64,000 bases of DNA from Shimia biformata (GCF_016888515.1 NZ_JAFEJK010000001.1:2575475-2639474); one strand, 5' to 3'. Shown: positions 25,818 through 34,952, counted from the stretch's first letter. Notes: generated by a model not told the origin, from the letters alone. A program made the numbers and translations.

Positions 25818-27617
25818 TTAGTTCCGGGCCGCGGCATTCAGTCCGTCACGTGCGGCCAGATCGGCTGGCACGGGAATTTCGATATCAAGCAGCATCTGCG
25901 CGAACCCTTTGCCCTGCGGGTCTATGCGGACCGAAGCGATGCCCCCCCCGCCCAGCGAGTCATGCAGCAGGAAATTCAGCGAATGGCTTCCGGGCAGGTC
26001 GAACCGTTCTACCCTGCCGTCGCAGACATGGGCGAAATAGTCCTTCACCACCTCTTCGCTGAGAGCCGAGCGGATATATGGCAGGTAGTCCGGCTTGCGC
26101 GCGAGGATGCCGATATTGGCGATGTCCCCCTTGTCGCCCGAGCGGCCCCAGGCCAGATCGACGAGGCGGACCTTGACAACGTCCGGACCGGGCTCGCGGC
26201 TATCTGCGGGCGGTGCGGCAGGCGGATCAAGGTGGACTGGCGTGGCGGCCACGCTCACGGGCACATCCTTGCCGTCGACCTCGACCGCGACGGGGGTCTC
26301 GGCCTTGCTCTGAAGGAAGGAAAATAGACGGACCACCGGCTGCACCTTTGGCCGTCCGGCGAAGAACCCGGTCAGACCCTGCGCGGTCGAAATCGCCATC
26401 GGTGCGATTTCGCCGGCAAAGATGTTCAGCGCGGCGCGATCGTCATGGACCGCGCCGATCTTGAGCACCACCTCGCGGGTCCGGGCGCGCGCATTTGCGC
26501 CATAGGCCGCCTCGGCCCCCAGCACCTCGACGCTGACCTGCCGGAAATCTCCCATGTTGCGGTCGCGGAAAATCCGGCGACAGCGGGTCAGGATCGCCTC
26601 GGCCACACGTTCGGCCTTGGCGGGTGCGTCAATCGCGGCCAGTGTCAGGGTAGAGACCGCGCGCCAGCCATCGGCATGGGTCGCCGACACCTTGTAGCTG
26701 TCGGTGCGCCCAAGCCCCCTGCCGCCCTTGACCAGCACCCGGTCGGGTCCGACCTGTTCCAGGGTGACCCCGGACCAGTCGCAGATCACGTCGGGCAACA
26801 GGTAGGCGCGCGGGTCCCCGATTTCATAGAGCATCTGCTCTCCGACTGACCCGGGCACGACCAGCCCGCCGGTGTCAGGCGTCTTGGTCATGATGAAACT
26901 GCCGTCTTCGGACACCTCGACGATGGGCATGCCCATATTGTCCCAACCCGGCACGTCCTGCCAGTCGGTGAAGTTGCCGCCGGTTCCCTGGGGGCCGCAT
27001 TCGATCAGGTGGCCGGCCAGCGATCCCTGGCTGAGCTTGTCCCAGTCATCGTCGCCCCAACCGTATTCATGCATCAGGGGACCAAGCGCGACCGCGCTGT
27101 CGGCGCAGCGTCCGGTGATCACGATGTCGGCCCCGGCATCCAGCGCGGCAGCGATGGGGCGGGCACCCAGATAGGCATTCATGCTCCAGATATCATCTGG
27201 AAATGCGACACCCGAGAACATTTCCGTCTGACCGTTTTTGCGAATTTCATCGGCCCTAGGCAACAGGTCATCGCCTAGCACGACTCCGATGGACAGATCG
27301 ATCCCGGCCTGGGCGGCGGCTTTGGCAAGCGCATCGCTGCAGCCACGCGGGTTCACGCCCCCTGCATTGGCAACGACCTTGATCCCTTTTGCCTTGATAT
27401 CCGACAACCAGGGTGCCAGCGCCTTGACGAAGTCCGGCGCATAGCCCGACTCGGGCGCTTTGGCGCGGGCCCGCGCCATCAGCGACATTGTCACCTCTGC
27501 CAGATAGTCAAACACCAGATAGTCGATCTCGCCCTTTGAGACCAGTTGACCGATCGCTTCCGGCGTATCGCCCCAGAAGCCCGACGCGCATCCGATGCGC
27601 AGCTTTCGTTCCGACAT
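25818..27617 (-). CDS. atuA: AtuA family protein (DUF1446)
   Basis: A 599-aa member of the acyclic-terpene-utilisation AtuA family. The N-terminal DUF1446 region has IGCASGFWGDTPEAIGQLV, DYLVFDYLAEVTMS, ANAGGVNPRGC and DIVITGRCADSAVALGPL. A C-terminal AtuA-like domain carries LAWGRSGDKGDIANIGI. Family members are needed for growth on citronellol/geraniol in Pseudomonas, but their biochemical activity is unknown to me. Here it is embedded between a crotonase and the split carboxylase, which is the strongest single pointer to isoprenoid-acid catabolism in this window. Confidence 0.92.
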   Translation of the reverse strand: MSERKLRIGCASGFWGDTPEAIGQLVSKGEIDYLVFDYLAEVTMSLMARARAKAPESGYAPDFVKALAPWLSDIKAKGIKVVANAGGVNPRGCSDALAKAAAQAGIDLSIGVVLGDDLLPRADEIRKNGQTEMFSGVAFPDDIWSMNAYLGARPIAAALDAGADIVITGRCADSAVALGPLMHEYGWGDDDWDKLSQGSLAGHLIECGPQGTGGNFTDWQDVPGWDNMGMPIVEVSEDGSFIMTKTPDTGGLVVPGSVGEQMLYEIGDPRAYLLPDVICDWSGVTLEQVGPDRVLVKGGRGLGRTDSYKVSATHADGWRAVSTLTLAAIDAPAKAERVAEAILTRCRRIFRDRNMGDFRQVSVEVLGAEAAYGANARARTREVVLKIGAVHDDRAALNIFAGEIAPMAISTAQGLTGFFAGRPKVQPVVRLFSFLQSKAETPVAVEVDGKDVPVSVAATPVHLDPPAAPPADSREPGPDVVKVRLVDLAWGRSGDKGDIANIGILARKPDYLPYIRSALSEEVVKDYFAHVCDGRVERFDLPGSHSLNFLLHDSLGGGGIASVRIDPQGKGFAQMLLDIEIPVPADLAARDGLNAAARN

Positions 27618-27638
27618 ATTCCTCTCCTCCCCGTTTGA

Positions 27639-28424
27639 TCAGCGGCCCGTCCATTCGGGTTTGCGCTTCTCAATAAAGGCATCAAAGCCTTCGCGCGCGT
27701 CTTCGGTCTGCGCCACACGCGGTAACAGTGTTTCTGCAAACCGCATCTGCTGCGGATAGGTCATGTCCTCCATCGCGTGACAGGCGTATTTTCCCAGCCG
27801 GATCGCGCTCGGCGACTGCGCGGCGATCTGGGCAACCAGTTCTGCAACCTTGTCGTCCAGCCCCGCGGCATCGGTCACATAGTTGACCAGATTGAACTGC
27901 AGGGCTTCCTCGGCCGTCAGAGGAACGCCGGTGATGAACATCTCCATCAGCCTCCGCCGGGGCAGCACGCGCATCATGGGTGGCACGATCGTCATGGGAA
28001 ACAGACCTACCTTCACTTCCGGCGTTCCGATGCGGGCATGATCCGCCATCACAGCCAGATCGCAGGCACAGATGATGCCCGCTCCCGCCCCCATCGCGAC
28101 GCCATTGATGCGCGCGATCGTTGGCTTTCGGCACGCCTGTATCGTCTCGAACAACCTTCCGGCAAAATGATCCGGGTCCGCCGGATCCTGAACAAACGGG
28201 CCGCCATCCGCCCCCGCCTTGATGTCGCCCCCGGCACAGAAGGCGCGCTCGCCCTCGCCGGTCAGAACGATCACGCGGCAATCGCTGTCCGTCTCGGCAG
28301 CACATATGGCGGCCATGATCCCGTCTGCGACCTCACGGTTGAGGGCATTTCGATTGTCAGGACGTCGAATCGTGATACGCACTTCTTTGCCGAGCGCCTG
28401 CGATTGAACAACGCTCTCAGTCAT
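27639..28424 (-). CDS. Glutaconyl-CoA hydratase-like crotonase (AtuE/LiuC type)
   Basis: A 261-aa crotonase with oxyanion-hole segments FCAGGDIKAG and GVAMGAGAGIICACD. The retained acid is in IGTPEVKVGLFPMTI, and the first classical catalytic Glu is replaced. This pattern matches hydratases acting after a biotin carboxylase. It is the first gene of the atuA-carboxylase operon, with a CTAACA-type operator 78 bases before its ATG. Likely reaction: hydration of the carboxylated enoyl-CoA to a 3-hydroxy-3-alkylglutaryl-CoA. Confidence 0.87.
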   Translation of the reverse strand: MTESVVQSQALGKEVRITIRRPDNRNALNREVADGIMAAICAAETDSDCRVIVLTGEGERAFCAGGDIKAGADGGPFVQDPADPDHFAGRLFETIQACRKPTIARINGVAMGAGAGIICACDLAVMADHARIGTPEVKVGLFPMTIVPPMMRVLPRRRLMEMFITGVPLTAEEALQFNLVNYVTDAAGLDDKVAELVAQIAAQSPSAIRLGKYACHAMEDMTYPQQMRFAETLLPRVAQTEDAREGFDAFIEKRKPEWTGR

Positions 28425-28490
28425 TTCCGAAGCTCCCCCCCTGTATTCAGGACACCGCGCTTTCTTACGTCAGGTCGTCAAAAGCTTGGC

Positions 28491-28518
28491 TTGATCTATT
28501 TTCTAACATATGTTTGAT
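28491..28518. promoter_or_regulatory. CTAACA-type operator within plus-strand promoter
   Basis: Operator CTAACATATGTTTG (28503-28516) differs from consensus at one base. It lies inside a promoter: TTGATC (28491-28496), 16 bases, TTTGAT (28513-28518), serving the acyl-CoA dehydrogenase operon. The divergent atuA operon starts 78 bases away, so one site may control both. Confidence 0.68.
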
Positions 28519-28558
28519 TTTGGTCAACACTGCGGACGACATTTTTCGGGAGGATGAT

Positions 28559-29773
28559 ATGACCACTCAAAGTGAGGCTATCGCGGCTGATCTGGAAGCC
28601 ATCAGGGCGAACTATTCTTTGACTGATGAGCAAAGCCAGATCGTCGATCACGTGGATCGGGTATCGCGCGAGGTGCTGCACCCGCTGCAGGCGCGCATGG
28701 ATGACGAGGAATGGTGGCCCGATGATCTGTTCAAGCAGATGGGCGAGCTGGGCCTGCTGGGGATTACCGCGCCGGAGGAGCTGGGCGGATCGGGGCAGAA
28801 CGAGTTCACCCAGGCGCTGGTGTCCGAGGTGATTTCGAAGTGGAACCCGGCTGTGGGCCTCTCGCACGGGGCGCATGACAACCTGTGCCTGAATAACCTG
28901 CTGCGCAACGGCTCCGAAGAGCAGGTGAAGAAATACGTGCCGGGCCTTTGCTCGGGCGAGCTCGTCGGTGCTTTGGGCCTGACCGAACCGGGTGCGGGAT
29001 CCGATGCGCTCGGATCCATGGCCACCACTGCCCGCCGCGACGGTGATGATTATGTCATCAACGGCTCGAAGATTTACATCACCAACGGCCCCATTGCCGA
29101 TGTGATCCTGCTTTATGCCAAAACCGACAAGTCGAAGGGCGCCAAGGGCATTTCTGCTTTCATCATCGAGACGGACAATCCCGGTTTCAAGGTGGCGCAA
29201 AAGCTTGACAAAATGGGCTTTCGCGGCTCGCCAACCGGAGAACTGGTGTTTGAGGATTGCCGCGTACCCGCATCCGCCATGGTTGGACCGGAAAACACCG
29301 GCGTTTCGGTGGTAATGAGCGGGTTGGATCTGGAGCGTGCTATGGTTGCCTCAGTCTGCGTTGGCATGGCCGAACGCGCCCTGGAACTAGGGCTGGAATA
29401 CGCCAAGATTCGCGAACAATTCGGCAAACCGATTGCAAGTTTCCAGATGATGCAGTCGAAACTGGCCGAGATCTACACCGAGGTCGAAACCGCGCGCGCA
29501 TTCGGTTATCGGGCACTGGCCGCCTGTACGGGCCTACCAAAAGGGGCCGGGGGCCGTGGCGAAATCCACAAACTGACCGCGGCGGCCTGTCTTTACGCAG
29601 GCGAGGCATTCAACAAGGCGGTGACCGAAGCCTGTCATATTCATGGTGGCTCTGGCTACATGCAGGACACCGAGATCAACCGGCTGTTCCGCGCCAACAA
29701 ATTGTTGGAGATCGGCGCGGGAACAAGCGAAGTCCGCAAGATCATCATTGCCGAAGAACTTTTGCGCGCCTGA
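28559..29773 (+). CDS. Isovaleryl-CoA-dehydrogenase-like acyl-CoA dehydrogenase, copy 1
   Basis: A 404-aa flavin-dependent dehydrogenase. It has LTEPGAGSDALGSM, INGSKIYITNGPIADV, the IVD-type catalytic position Glu259 in MSGLDLERAM, and IHGGSGYMQDTEINRLFR. ATG 28559 follows GGGAGG with ideal spacing. The next gene is a close paralogue (shared blocks KGISAFI, GFKVAQKL and KMGFRGSPTGELVFEDCRVP), so the two may form a heteromer or act on successive intermediates. It is first gene of a six-gene plus-strand operon. Confidence 0.9.
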   Translation: MTTQSEAIAADLEAIRANYSLTDEQSQIVDHVDRVSREVLHPLQARMDDEEWWPDDLFKQMGELGLLGITAPEELGGSGQNEFTQALVSEVISKWNPAVGLSHGAHDNLCLNNLLRNGSEEQVKKYVPGLCSGELVGALGLTEPGAGSDALGSMATTARRDGDDYVINGSKIYITNGPIADVILLYAKTDKSKGAKGISAFIIETDNPGFKVAQKLDKMGFRGSPTGELVFEDCRVPASAMVGPENTGVSVVMSGLDLERAMVASVCVGMAERALELGLEYAKIREQFGKPIASFQMMQSKLAEIYTEVETARAFGYRALAACTGLPKGAGGRGEIHKLTAAACLYAGEAFNKAVTEACHIHGGSGYMQDTEINRLFRANKLLEIGAGTSEVRKIIIAEELLRA

Positions 29774-29786
29774 GGGGGACGAGACA

Positions 29787-30986
29787 ATGAACAAGCAACT
29801 GCGCAACGACACCGCTCTGCCAACACATTTCATGACGGACGAACAGCAGGCCCTGGCCGATCAGGCCGGCAAGTTCTTCATGTCCGAATTCCACCATCTG
29901 AATGCGGAAATGGACGATACTGATGACCTGCCGTCTTCGGTTTTCCCCAAGCTGGGCGAAATGGGCTATCTGGGACTGAACGTGCCGCCGGAATTCGGCG
30001 GCGCTGGTTTGGATTTCACCTCGGCCTGCATCATCACCGAACAGCTGTCGCGGGCCTCTGCCGCGATTGGGCTGACTCATGTGGCGCATGACAATTTGTG
30101 CGTCAACAACATCTATCGCAACGCCAATGACGATCTGCGCCGAAAATACCTGCCAGGTCTGTGCAACGGAACGCTGATCGGCGCCCTGGGTCTGACCGAA
30201 CCCGGCGCGGGGTCTGATGCGCTTGGCTCGATGCGGACCACGGCCAAAAAGGATGCCGACGACTACATCCTGAACGGCGCCAAGATCTACATCACCAATG
30301 GGCCGATTGCCGATCTGGTGCTGGTCTATGCCAAGACATCGCCCGAAAAAGGGGCCAAGGGCATTTCCGCCTTTATCGTGGAAACCGACACGCCCGGTTT
30401 CAAGGTGGCGCAGAAGCTCAACAAGATGGGATTCCGCGGCTCGCCGACGGGCGAACTGGTATTCGAAGATTGCCGTGTTCCGGCCAGAAACATGGTCGGC
30501 AAGCTGGATGGCGGGGTTGCCGTTACCATGTCCGGACTTGATCTGGAACGTGCCATCGTCTGTTTCAACGCTCTGGGCATTGCGCAGCGGGCGCTGGATA
30601 TTTCCATCGACTACGCCAAGACACGCCAGCAATTCGGCAAACCGATCGCCAGTTTTCAGATGGTTCAGGCGATGCTGGCCGACATGTATACGCAGATCGA
30701 GGCCGCGCGGAGCCTGTCCTTGCGCACCGCTGCCATGTGTGAAGGCCTCGAAGAGGGCGAAGGCGGGCGCGGCGAAATCCACAAGCTCACCGCTGCGGCG
30801 ATCTACAAGGCCGCTGAGGCGACATCCTTCGTGCTGGACAAAGCTGTCCAGATTCACGGCGGCTCGGGTTACATGCGTGATACAGAAGTGAACCGGCTGT
30901 ACCGGACCGGTCGCGTGCTTGAGGTCGGCGCAGGCACCCAGGAGGTTCGCAAACTCATCATTTCTGGCGAATTGCTGAAGAATTAG
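29787..30986 (+). CDS. Isovaleryl-CoA-dehydrogenase-like acyl-CoA dehydrogenase, copy 2
   Basis: A 399-aa paralogue of the preceding dehydrogenase, 13 bases downstream. Motifs: LTEPGAGSDALGSM, LNGAKIYITNGPIADL, MSGLDLERAIV (catalytic Glu254, the same position number as human IVD) and IHGGSGYMRDTEVNRLYR. Start ATG 29787 is preceded by GGGGGACGAG. The protein is complete, so this is a functional duplication rather than decay. Confidence 0.9.
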   Translation: MNKQLRNDTALPTHFMTDEQQALADQAGKFFMSEFHHLNAEMDDTDDLPSSVFPKLGEMGYLGLNVPPEFGGAGLDFTSACIITEQLSRASAAIGLTHVAHDNLCVNNIYRNANDDLRRKYLPGLCNGTLIGALGLTEPGAGSDALGSMRTTAKKDADDYILNGAKIYITNGPIADLVLVYAKTSPEKGAKGISAFIVETDTPGFKVAQKLNKMGFRGSPTGELVFEDCRVPARNMVGKLDGGVAVTMSGLDLERAIVCFNALGIAQRALDISIDYAKTRQQFGKPIASFQMVQAMLADMYTQIEAARSLSLRTAAMCEGLEEGEGGRGEIHKLTAAAIYKAAEATSFVLDKAVQIHGGSGYMRDTEVNRLYRTGRVLEVGAGTQEVRKLIISGELLKN

Positions 30987-30995
30987 GGGCGGAAC

Positions 30996-31850
30996 ATGAG
31001 CGAAGCGAAATCAAGGCGTTACGCGTCGGATCTCATGGCGGGCCAGGTTGCCCTGGTCACGGGGTCCGGATCTGGAATGGGCCGGGCGACGGCGATCGAA
31101 ATGGCCGCTTGCGGGGCCAGGCTTGCGCTGTTCGCGCGCCGCGAAGAGCCGCTGGAAGAGACCGCCGAAATGATCCGGGCGGCGGGGGGCGAGGCCTTTG
31201 TCGTGCCCGGAGACACCCGCGACGAAGACAGTATCGAAGCTGCGATGGGGCGGATCAAGGACCACTATGGGCAGTTGGATGTTTTGGTGAACAATGCCGG
31301 CGGCCAGTATATCGCGGCCGCCCGCGATATCACCAACAAGGGCTTCGAAGCCGTGATCCGCAACAACCTGATCGGGTCTTGGCAGATGACCCGGGCAGCG
31401 GCGGATCACTTCATGTACGACAATGGTGGATCGGTTGTGTTTGTCACCGCCATCTCGGCGCGCACCGCGCTTACCGGCTTTACACACACCGTCGCCGCCC
31501 GCGCCGGTGTAACGGGCATGATGAAAACGCTGGCCGCCGAATGGGGCGAGTACGGCATCCGGCTGAACTGTGTCGCGCCGGGCACGATCAAGACCGATGC
31601 GCTTGGCCGCTATCCGATTCCGCCGGAACAGTGGAAAAAGCTGAACCGCTCGGTGCTAAACCGGATGGGGGCGGCCGAGGACATCGCAGGCACGATCATT
31701 TTCCTGGCCTCGAAACTTGGCGGTTTCATCACCGGAGAAGACATTTATGTAGACGGCGGTGAGACCTTGCATATGGGTCATGACGCGCGGGACATGATCA
31801 ACCCCGCGATGTTCGAGAAACGCGAACGGGGAGATGGCAAGAATGAGTAA
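30996..31850 (+). CDS. SDR of the 2,4-dienoyl-CoA reductase type
   Basis: A 284-aa short-chain dehydrogenase/reductase with VTGSGSGMGRATAIEMA and VNNAGGQYIAAARDI. The classical YxxxK is missing: the aligned block reads HTVAARAGVTGMMKTLAAEWG, with Thr for Tyr and Arg for Lys. SDR 2,4-dienoyl-CoA reductases also lack that Tyr and share the TLAAEWG-YGIR and APG-IKT blocks, so NADPH-dependent dienoyl-CoA reduction is the best guess. The Lys-to-Arg change is unusual even there. Confidence 0.82.
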   Translation: MSEAKSRRYASDLMAGQVALVTGSGSGMGRATAIEMAACGARLALFARREEPLEETAEMIRAAGGEAFVVPGDTRDEDSIEAAMGRIKDHYGQLDVLVNNAGGQYIAAARDITNKGFEAVIRNNLIGSWQMTRAAADHFMYDNGGSVVFVTAISARTALTGFTHTVAARAGVTGMMKTLAAEWGEYGIRLNCVAPGTIKTDALGRYPIPPEQWKKLNRSVLNRMGAAEDIAGTIIFLASKLGGFITGEDIYVDGGETLHMGHDARDMINPAMFEKRERGDGKNE

Positions 31851-32646
31851 ACACCCAGTCCTTCTGGAGATTTCCGGCAGGATCGCCACGGTTACGCTGA
31901 ACGATCCCGAGCGGCGCAACCCGGTCACCGGAAACGACATGATCGCTGCCCTTCTGGAGACCTTCGCCAAGGTGCAGGCCGATCCTCAGGTCAGCGTGAT
32001 GATCCTGACCGGCGCCGACCCGGCCTTTTGTGCCGGCGGCGACATCAAGGAAATGAACGATCCCGACAGCGTGTTCCGCAAGGAGCCGCTGGCGGCGGCG
32101 CAGAGCTATGTTGATGGGGTGCAGCGGCTGCCGCTTGCGCTCTACAACATGGATATTCCGACCATCGCCGCAGTCAACGGCCCGGCGGTGGGCGCGGGGT
32201 GCGACCTGACCATGATGTGCGACATGCGCATCGCGTCGGAAAAAGCAAGGTTCGGCGAAGTGTTTCTGAATCTCGGAATCATTCCGGGCGATGCGGGCAG
32301 CTGGTTCCTGTTGCGTCGTCTGGGCCACCAGAAGGCCGCCGATCTGACCTTCTCAGGGCGCATGGTCGAGGCCAAGGAAGCGCTGGAGCTTGGTATGGTG
32401 CTTGAACTTGTGCCTCATGAAAAATTGATGGAACGGGCCCGCGAACGGGCCGCTGTCATCGCCGCGAAACCGCCGCGCGCGGTGCGGGTCGCCAAGCGTC
32501 TGATGCGCAATGCCGAACGGATGGACCTGCCGGATTTTCTGAATTCCGCGGCGGCCTATCAGGCGCTCATGCATCAGACCGAAGACCACCACGAGGCGGT
32601 TGCTGCGTTCGTCGAAAAACGAAAACCCAATTTCACGGGGCGTTAA
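31843..32646 (+). CDS. Enoyl-CoA hydratase/isomerase family protein
   Basis: A 267-aa crotonase. ATG 31843 was chosen because GGGGAG lies nine bases before it. It overlaps the SDR end by eight bases. Oxyanion segments are FCAGGDIKEM and GPAVGAGCDLTMMCD. The two classical catalytic Glu positions read Asp and Phe (FGEVFLNLGIIPG), so it is not a standard hydratase; isomerase or another crotonase chemistry is possible. It has complete length and a normal C-terminus (FVEKRKPNFTGR). Confidence 0.85.
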   Translation: MSKHPVLLEISGRIATVTLNDPERRNPVTGNDMIAALLETFAKVQADPQVSVMILTGADPAFCAGGDIKEMNDPDSVFRKEPLAAAQSYVDGVQRLPLALYNMDIPTIAAVNGPAVGAGCDLTMMCDMRIASEKARFGEVFLNLGIIPGDAGSWFLLRRLGHQKAADLTFSGRMVEAKEALELGMVLELVPHEKLMERARERAAVIAAKPPRAVRVAKRLMRNAERMDLPDFLNSAAAYQALMHQTEDHHEAVAAFVEKRKPNFTGR

Positions 32647-32658
32647 AGGAAAGATCGC

Positions 32659-33141
32659 ATGTCAGACATCACCCAAAAGAAGATGGAGCAAATCGCGCAG
32701 ATGTGGAATGCGCGCGGCAAGGGTCTGATAACGCATATGGCGCTTGAGATCGAAGAGGTCTCGACCGAACGTGTTCGGGTTCGGATGCCGTTCAATCCGG
32801 ACTTTTGCGTCGATGCGGAACAATCGCTGCTCCACGGTGGTATCCTGACGGCACTTCTGGACAGTGTCTTTGGACTGGCGAACTTTGTTGCCATCGAAGG
32901 CGTCAGTACCATGGCCACTCTTGACCTCAGAGTTGATTACCTGCGCCCGGCCCGTTCGCGCGCGGATGTCATCGTTCAAGCGCATTGTTTTCGCAAGACC
33001 CGCCACATCGCCTTCAATTCCGGCAGCGTCTGGTTCGCGGGCCATGAGGATGCTGAAATAGCCAGGGGAACCGCCTCGTTTGCATTGACGCGCGGCGAAA
33101 CCAGCCTGTTTGACGCAATGACAAAAGGAAAAACCTCGTGA
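32659..33141 (+). CDS. PaaI-type hotdog thioesterase, first of tandem pair
   Basis: A 160-aa hotdog-fold protein with LLHGGILTALLDSVFGLANF (helix containing the presumed catalytic Asp) and TLDLRVDYLRPARSRADVIV. It likely hydrolyses acyl-CoA thioesters released or stalled in the pathway. ATG 32659 is preceded by AAAGGA. It ends in TGATG overlapping the next thioesterase. Confidence 0.85.
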   Translation: MSDITQKKMEQIAQMWNARGKGLITHMALEIEEVSTERVRVRMPFNPDFCVDAEQSLLHGGILTALLDSVFGLANFVAIEGVSTMATLDLRVDYLRPARSRADVIVQAHCFRKTRHIAFNSGSVWFAGHEDAEIARGTASFALTRGETSLFDAMTKGKTS

Positions 33142-33542
33142 TGGACGTGCAAACTGTCAATGCCAATGTTTCCCGGGTGCCGTTCTTCCGATTTCTCAAC
33201 TTTGAGGTCAGAAGTCTAGACAGTCTCCATGCTGAGGCGGAGATGACCTTTGATGACCCCCATATCGGTAACCCGATCATGGAGTACTACCATGGCGGCA
33301 TAATCGCGAGTTTTATGGAGGCCACTGCCGCCATCGCGGTACAGCCCGATTTCGCCGACGTTCCGGCCAAGCCGATCAACCTGACCGTCGATTACCTCAG
33401 ACCCGGTGTGAAGGGACCGCTTTTTGCGCGCGCTAACGTCACGCGCAAAGGCAAGCGGATGGCAAGCGTCAGCGTGCTCAGCTGGCAGACGGATCGGGAA
33501 AAGGCGGTTGCCGAAGGGCTGTATCACTTCCTTCTGGTCTGA
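33141..33542 (+). CDS. PaaI-type hotdog thioesterase, second of tandem pair
   Basis: A 133-aa hotdog-fold protein. The active-site helix reads YYHGGIIASFMEATAAIAV, with Glu where the neighbour has Asp, then NLTVDYLRPGVKGPLFARA. ATG 33141 overlaps the preceding stop. Its 3' end overlaps the convergent tandem TetR gene by 19 bases. The pair may form a heteromer or differ in chain-length preference. Confidence 0.82.
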   Translation: MDVQTVNANVSRVPFFRFLNFEVRSLDSLHAEAEMTFDDPHIGNPIMEYYHGGIIASFMEATAAIAVQPDFADVPAKPINLTVDYLRPGVKGPLFARANVTRKGKRMASVSVLSWQTDREKAVAEGLYHFLLV

Positions 33543-34924
33543 CCGGGGCAACCGCTTTCAGGGCTACCTTGTCCTGTGGACGGGGCCGCTTCCCGGTTAC
33601 AAATGCCTTCCAGTAACAGATAGATGAGCATGCTGGAGAATTCAGGCAGTGATAGATATCCTTCCACTCCTGCCTTGTTCGGGTCGAACCATTCCACCGT
33701 CCAGTTTAAGGCACCCAACATCACCTGGCGCAAGGGGACGATCTTGATATCCGACCGTATGGCACCGTCGTCCTGAGCTTCACGGAGTATCCGATCCCAG
33801 AGTTTTCCATACTCATGGCGAATACCCCTGTGCCTCTCCCTGAAATGATTGGGGAGCATTCCATAGCTTCTGATATTCGCCGAGGTGAATTCACTTGCCT
33901 TGAAGAGGAAATCCAGGTGCGCCCAGATTGCAGTCGCTATCTTGGCGTGATGATCGTACGGGGCATCGAATTTCCGAACGGCGGCTTCGACACCTGATAG
34001 CAAGTCCCTCAGTCCGGCGTTTAGAACTTCGTCAACGATCGCTTCTTTGGAGTTGAAATGGTAATAGACGCTGCCCGCTTTCATGTCCGCTTCTTCCGCG
34101 ATCTTTCTCAGCGTGGTCGCCTTGTAGCCATTGTCCCTCAGAACGCGCGCTGCGGCCTTTAGAATTTCTGCACGGGTCTTAGCCGCCTTGCTGTCGGGAT
34201 CCGGGGTTTTGGCGGGAGTGGCGGGGCACAGCTTCAAGCCTTCGGTACCCGCCTTGCGATGTGGACACATTCCGTCAAGTATCAGCTTACTCATTCGTTC
34301 CGCGAGGATGCGCACCGGATACTTGTCGACATCGTACCATTCTACGGTCCAGTTCATGGCACTCAGGATGAACTGGCGGATCACAGCAGTGGATATGTCG
34401 CTTCGAAGGTGGCCGGCGCGTTTGGCGTCATTCAGGAATTTGCCCCAGGCCCCTGCATATGATGCACGCAATTCGCGATGCGGGGCGCGTGTTTCGTCCG
34501 ACAACATCGGATAGTTCCGAATATTGGCTGACGTGAAGTCGCTGTCGGTCAAGAGATAGGTCAGATGTGTTTCAATCAGCAGTCCGAAAGTCTTGCGAAA
34601 ATCCTCCGAACTTGTCGGTGCCGACCGAACAATTTCACTGACCGCCTGATATAGTTGACGGACGCCAAGATCGAGAACTTCGCTCAGAATCTGGTCCTTG
34701 GATTGAAAATGATAATAAATGCTGCCGGCCTCAATGCCAGCTTCCTGCGCGATGTCGCGCATAGTCGTTGCGTGATAGCCTTCATACCGAAAAAGTCGCG
34801 CGGCCGCAGCGAGTATGGCTTCGCGGGTCCTCTCCGACTTGCTTAGATCGTCATTCACTATCCTGGTATCTTCAATCTGTCGTGCCATCCAGTGTCGATA
34901 CTTGTCGTAGATGAGGCTGTCCAT
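33524..34924 (-). CDS. Tandem (single-chain) TetR-TetR regulator
   Basis: A 466-aa protein containing two complete TetR units. Unit 1 has HTH ATTMRDIAQEAGIEAGSIYYHF (about residues 52-77) and ligand domain block MNWTVEWYDVDKYPV. A linker (about 219-245, KLCPATPAKTPDPDSKAAK) leads to unit 2, with HTH ATTLRKIAEEADMKAGSVYYHF (about 268-293) and LNWTVEWFDPNKAGV. Ordinary TetR proteins are about 200 aa and dimerise. ATG 34924 is preferred because a perfect 22-bp palindrome lies just upstream of it. Likely an acyl-CoA-responsive repressor of this region. Confidence 0.88.
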   Translation of the reverse strand: MDSLIYDKYRHWMARQIEDTRIVNDDLSKSERTREAILAAAARLFRYEGYHATTMRDIAQEAGIEAGSIYYHFQSKDQILSEVLDLGVRQLYQAVSEIVRSAPTSSEDFRKTFGLLIETHLTYLLTDSDFTSANIRNYPMLSDETRAPHRELRASYAGAWGKFLNDAKRAGHLRSDISTAVIRQFILSAMNWTVEWYDVDKYPVRILAERMSKLILDGMCPHRKAGTEGLKLCPATPAKTPDPDSKAAKTRAEILKAAARVLRDNGYKATTLRKIAEEADMKAGSVYYHFNSKEAIVDEVLNAGLRDLLSGVEAAVRKFDAPYDHHAKIATAIWAHLDFLFKASEFTSANIRSYGMLPNHFRERHRGIRHEYGKLWDRILREAQDDGAIRSDIKIVPLRQVMLGALNWTVEWFDPNKAGVEGYLSLPEFSSMLIYLLLEGICNREAAPSTGQGSPESGCPGQTRRK

Positions 34925-34930
34925 TGCAAT

Positions 34931-34952
34931 TAATCTAACAACTGTTAGATTA
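34931..34952. promoter_or_regulatory. Perfect 22-bp CTAACA-type operator between tandem tetR and SDR
   Basis: TAATCTAACA-AC-TGTTAGATTA, ten bases each side with no mismatch; it is the best copy of the motif. It begins six bases before the tetR ATG and 61 bases before the divergent SDR gene, whose promoter -10 (TTAGAT) would lie in the right arm. Confidence 0.78.
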
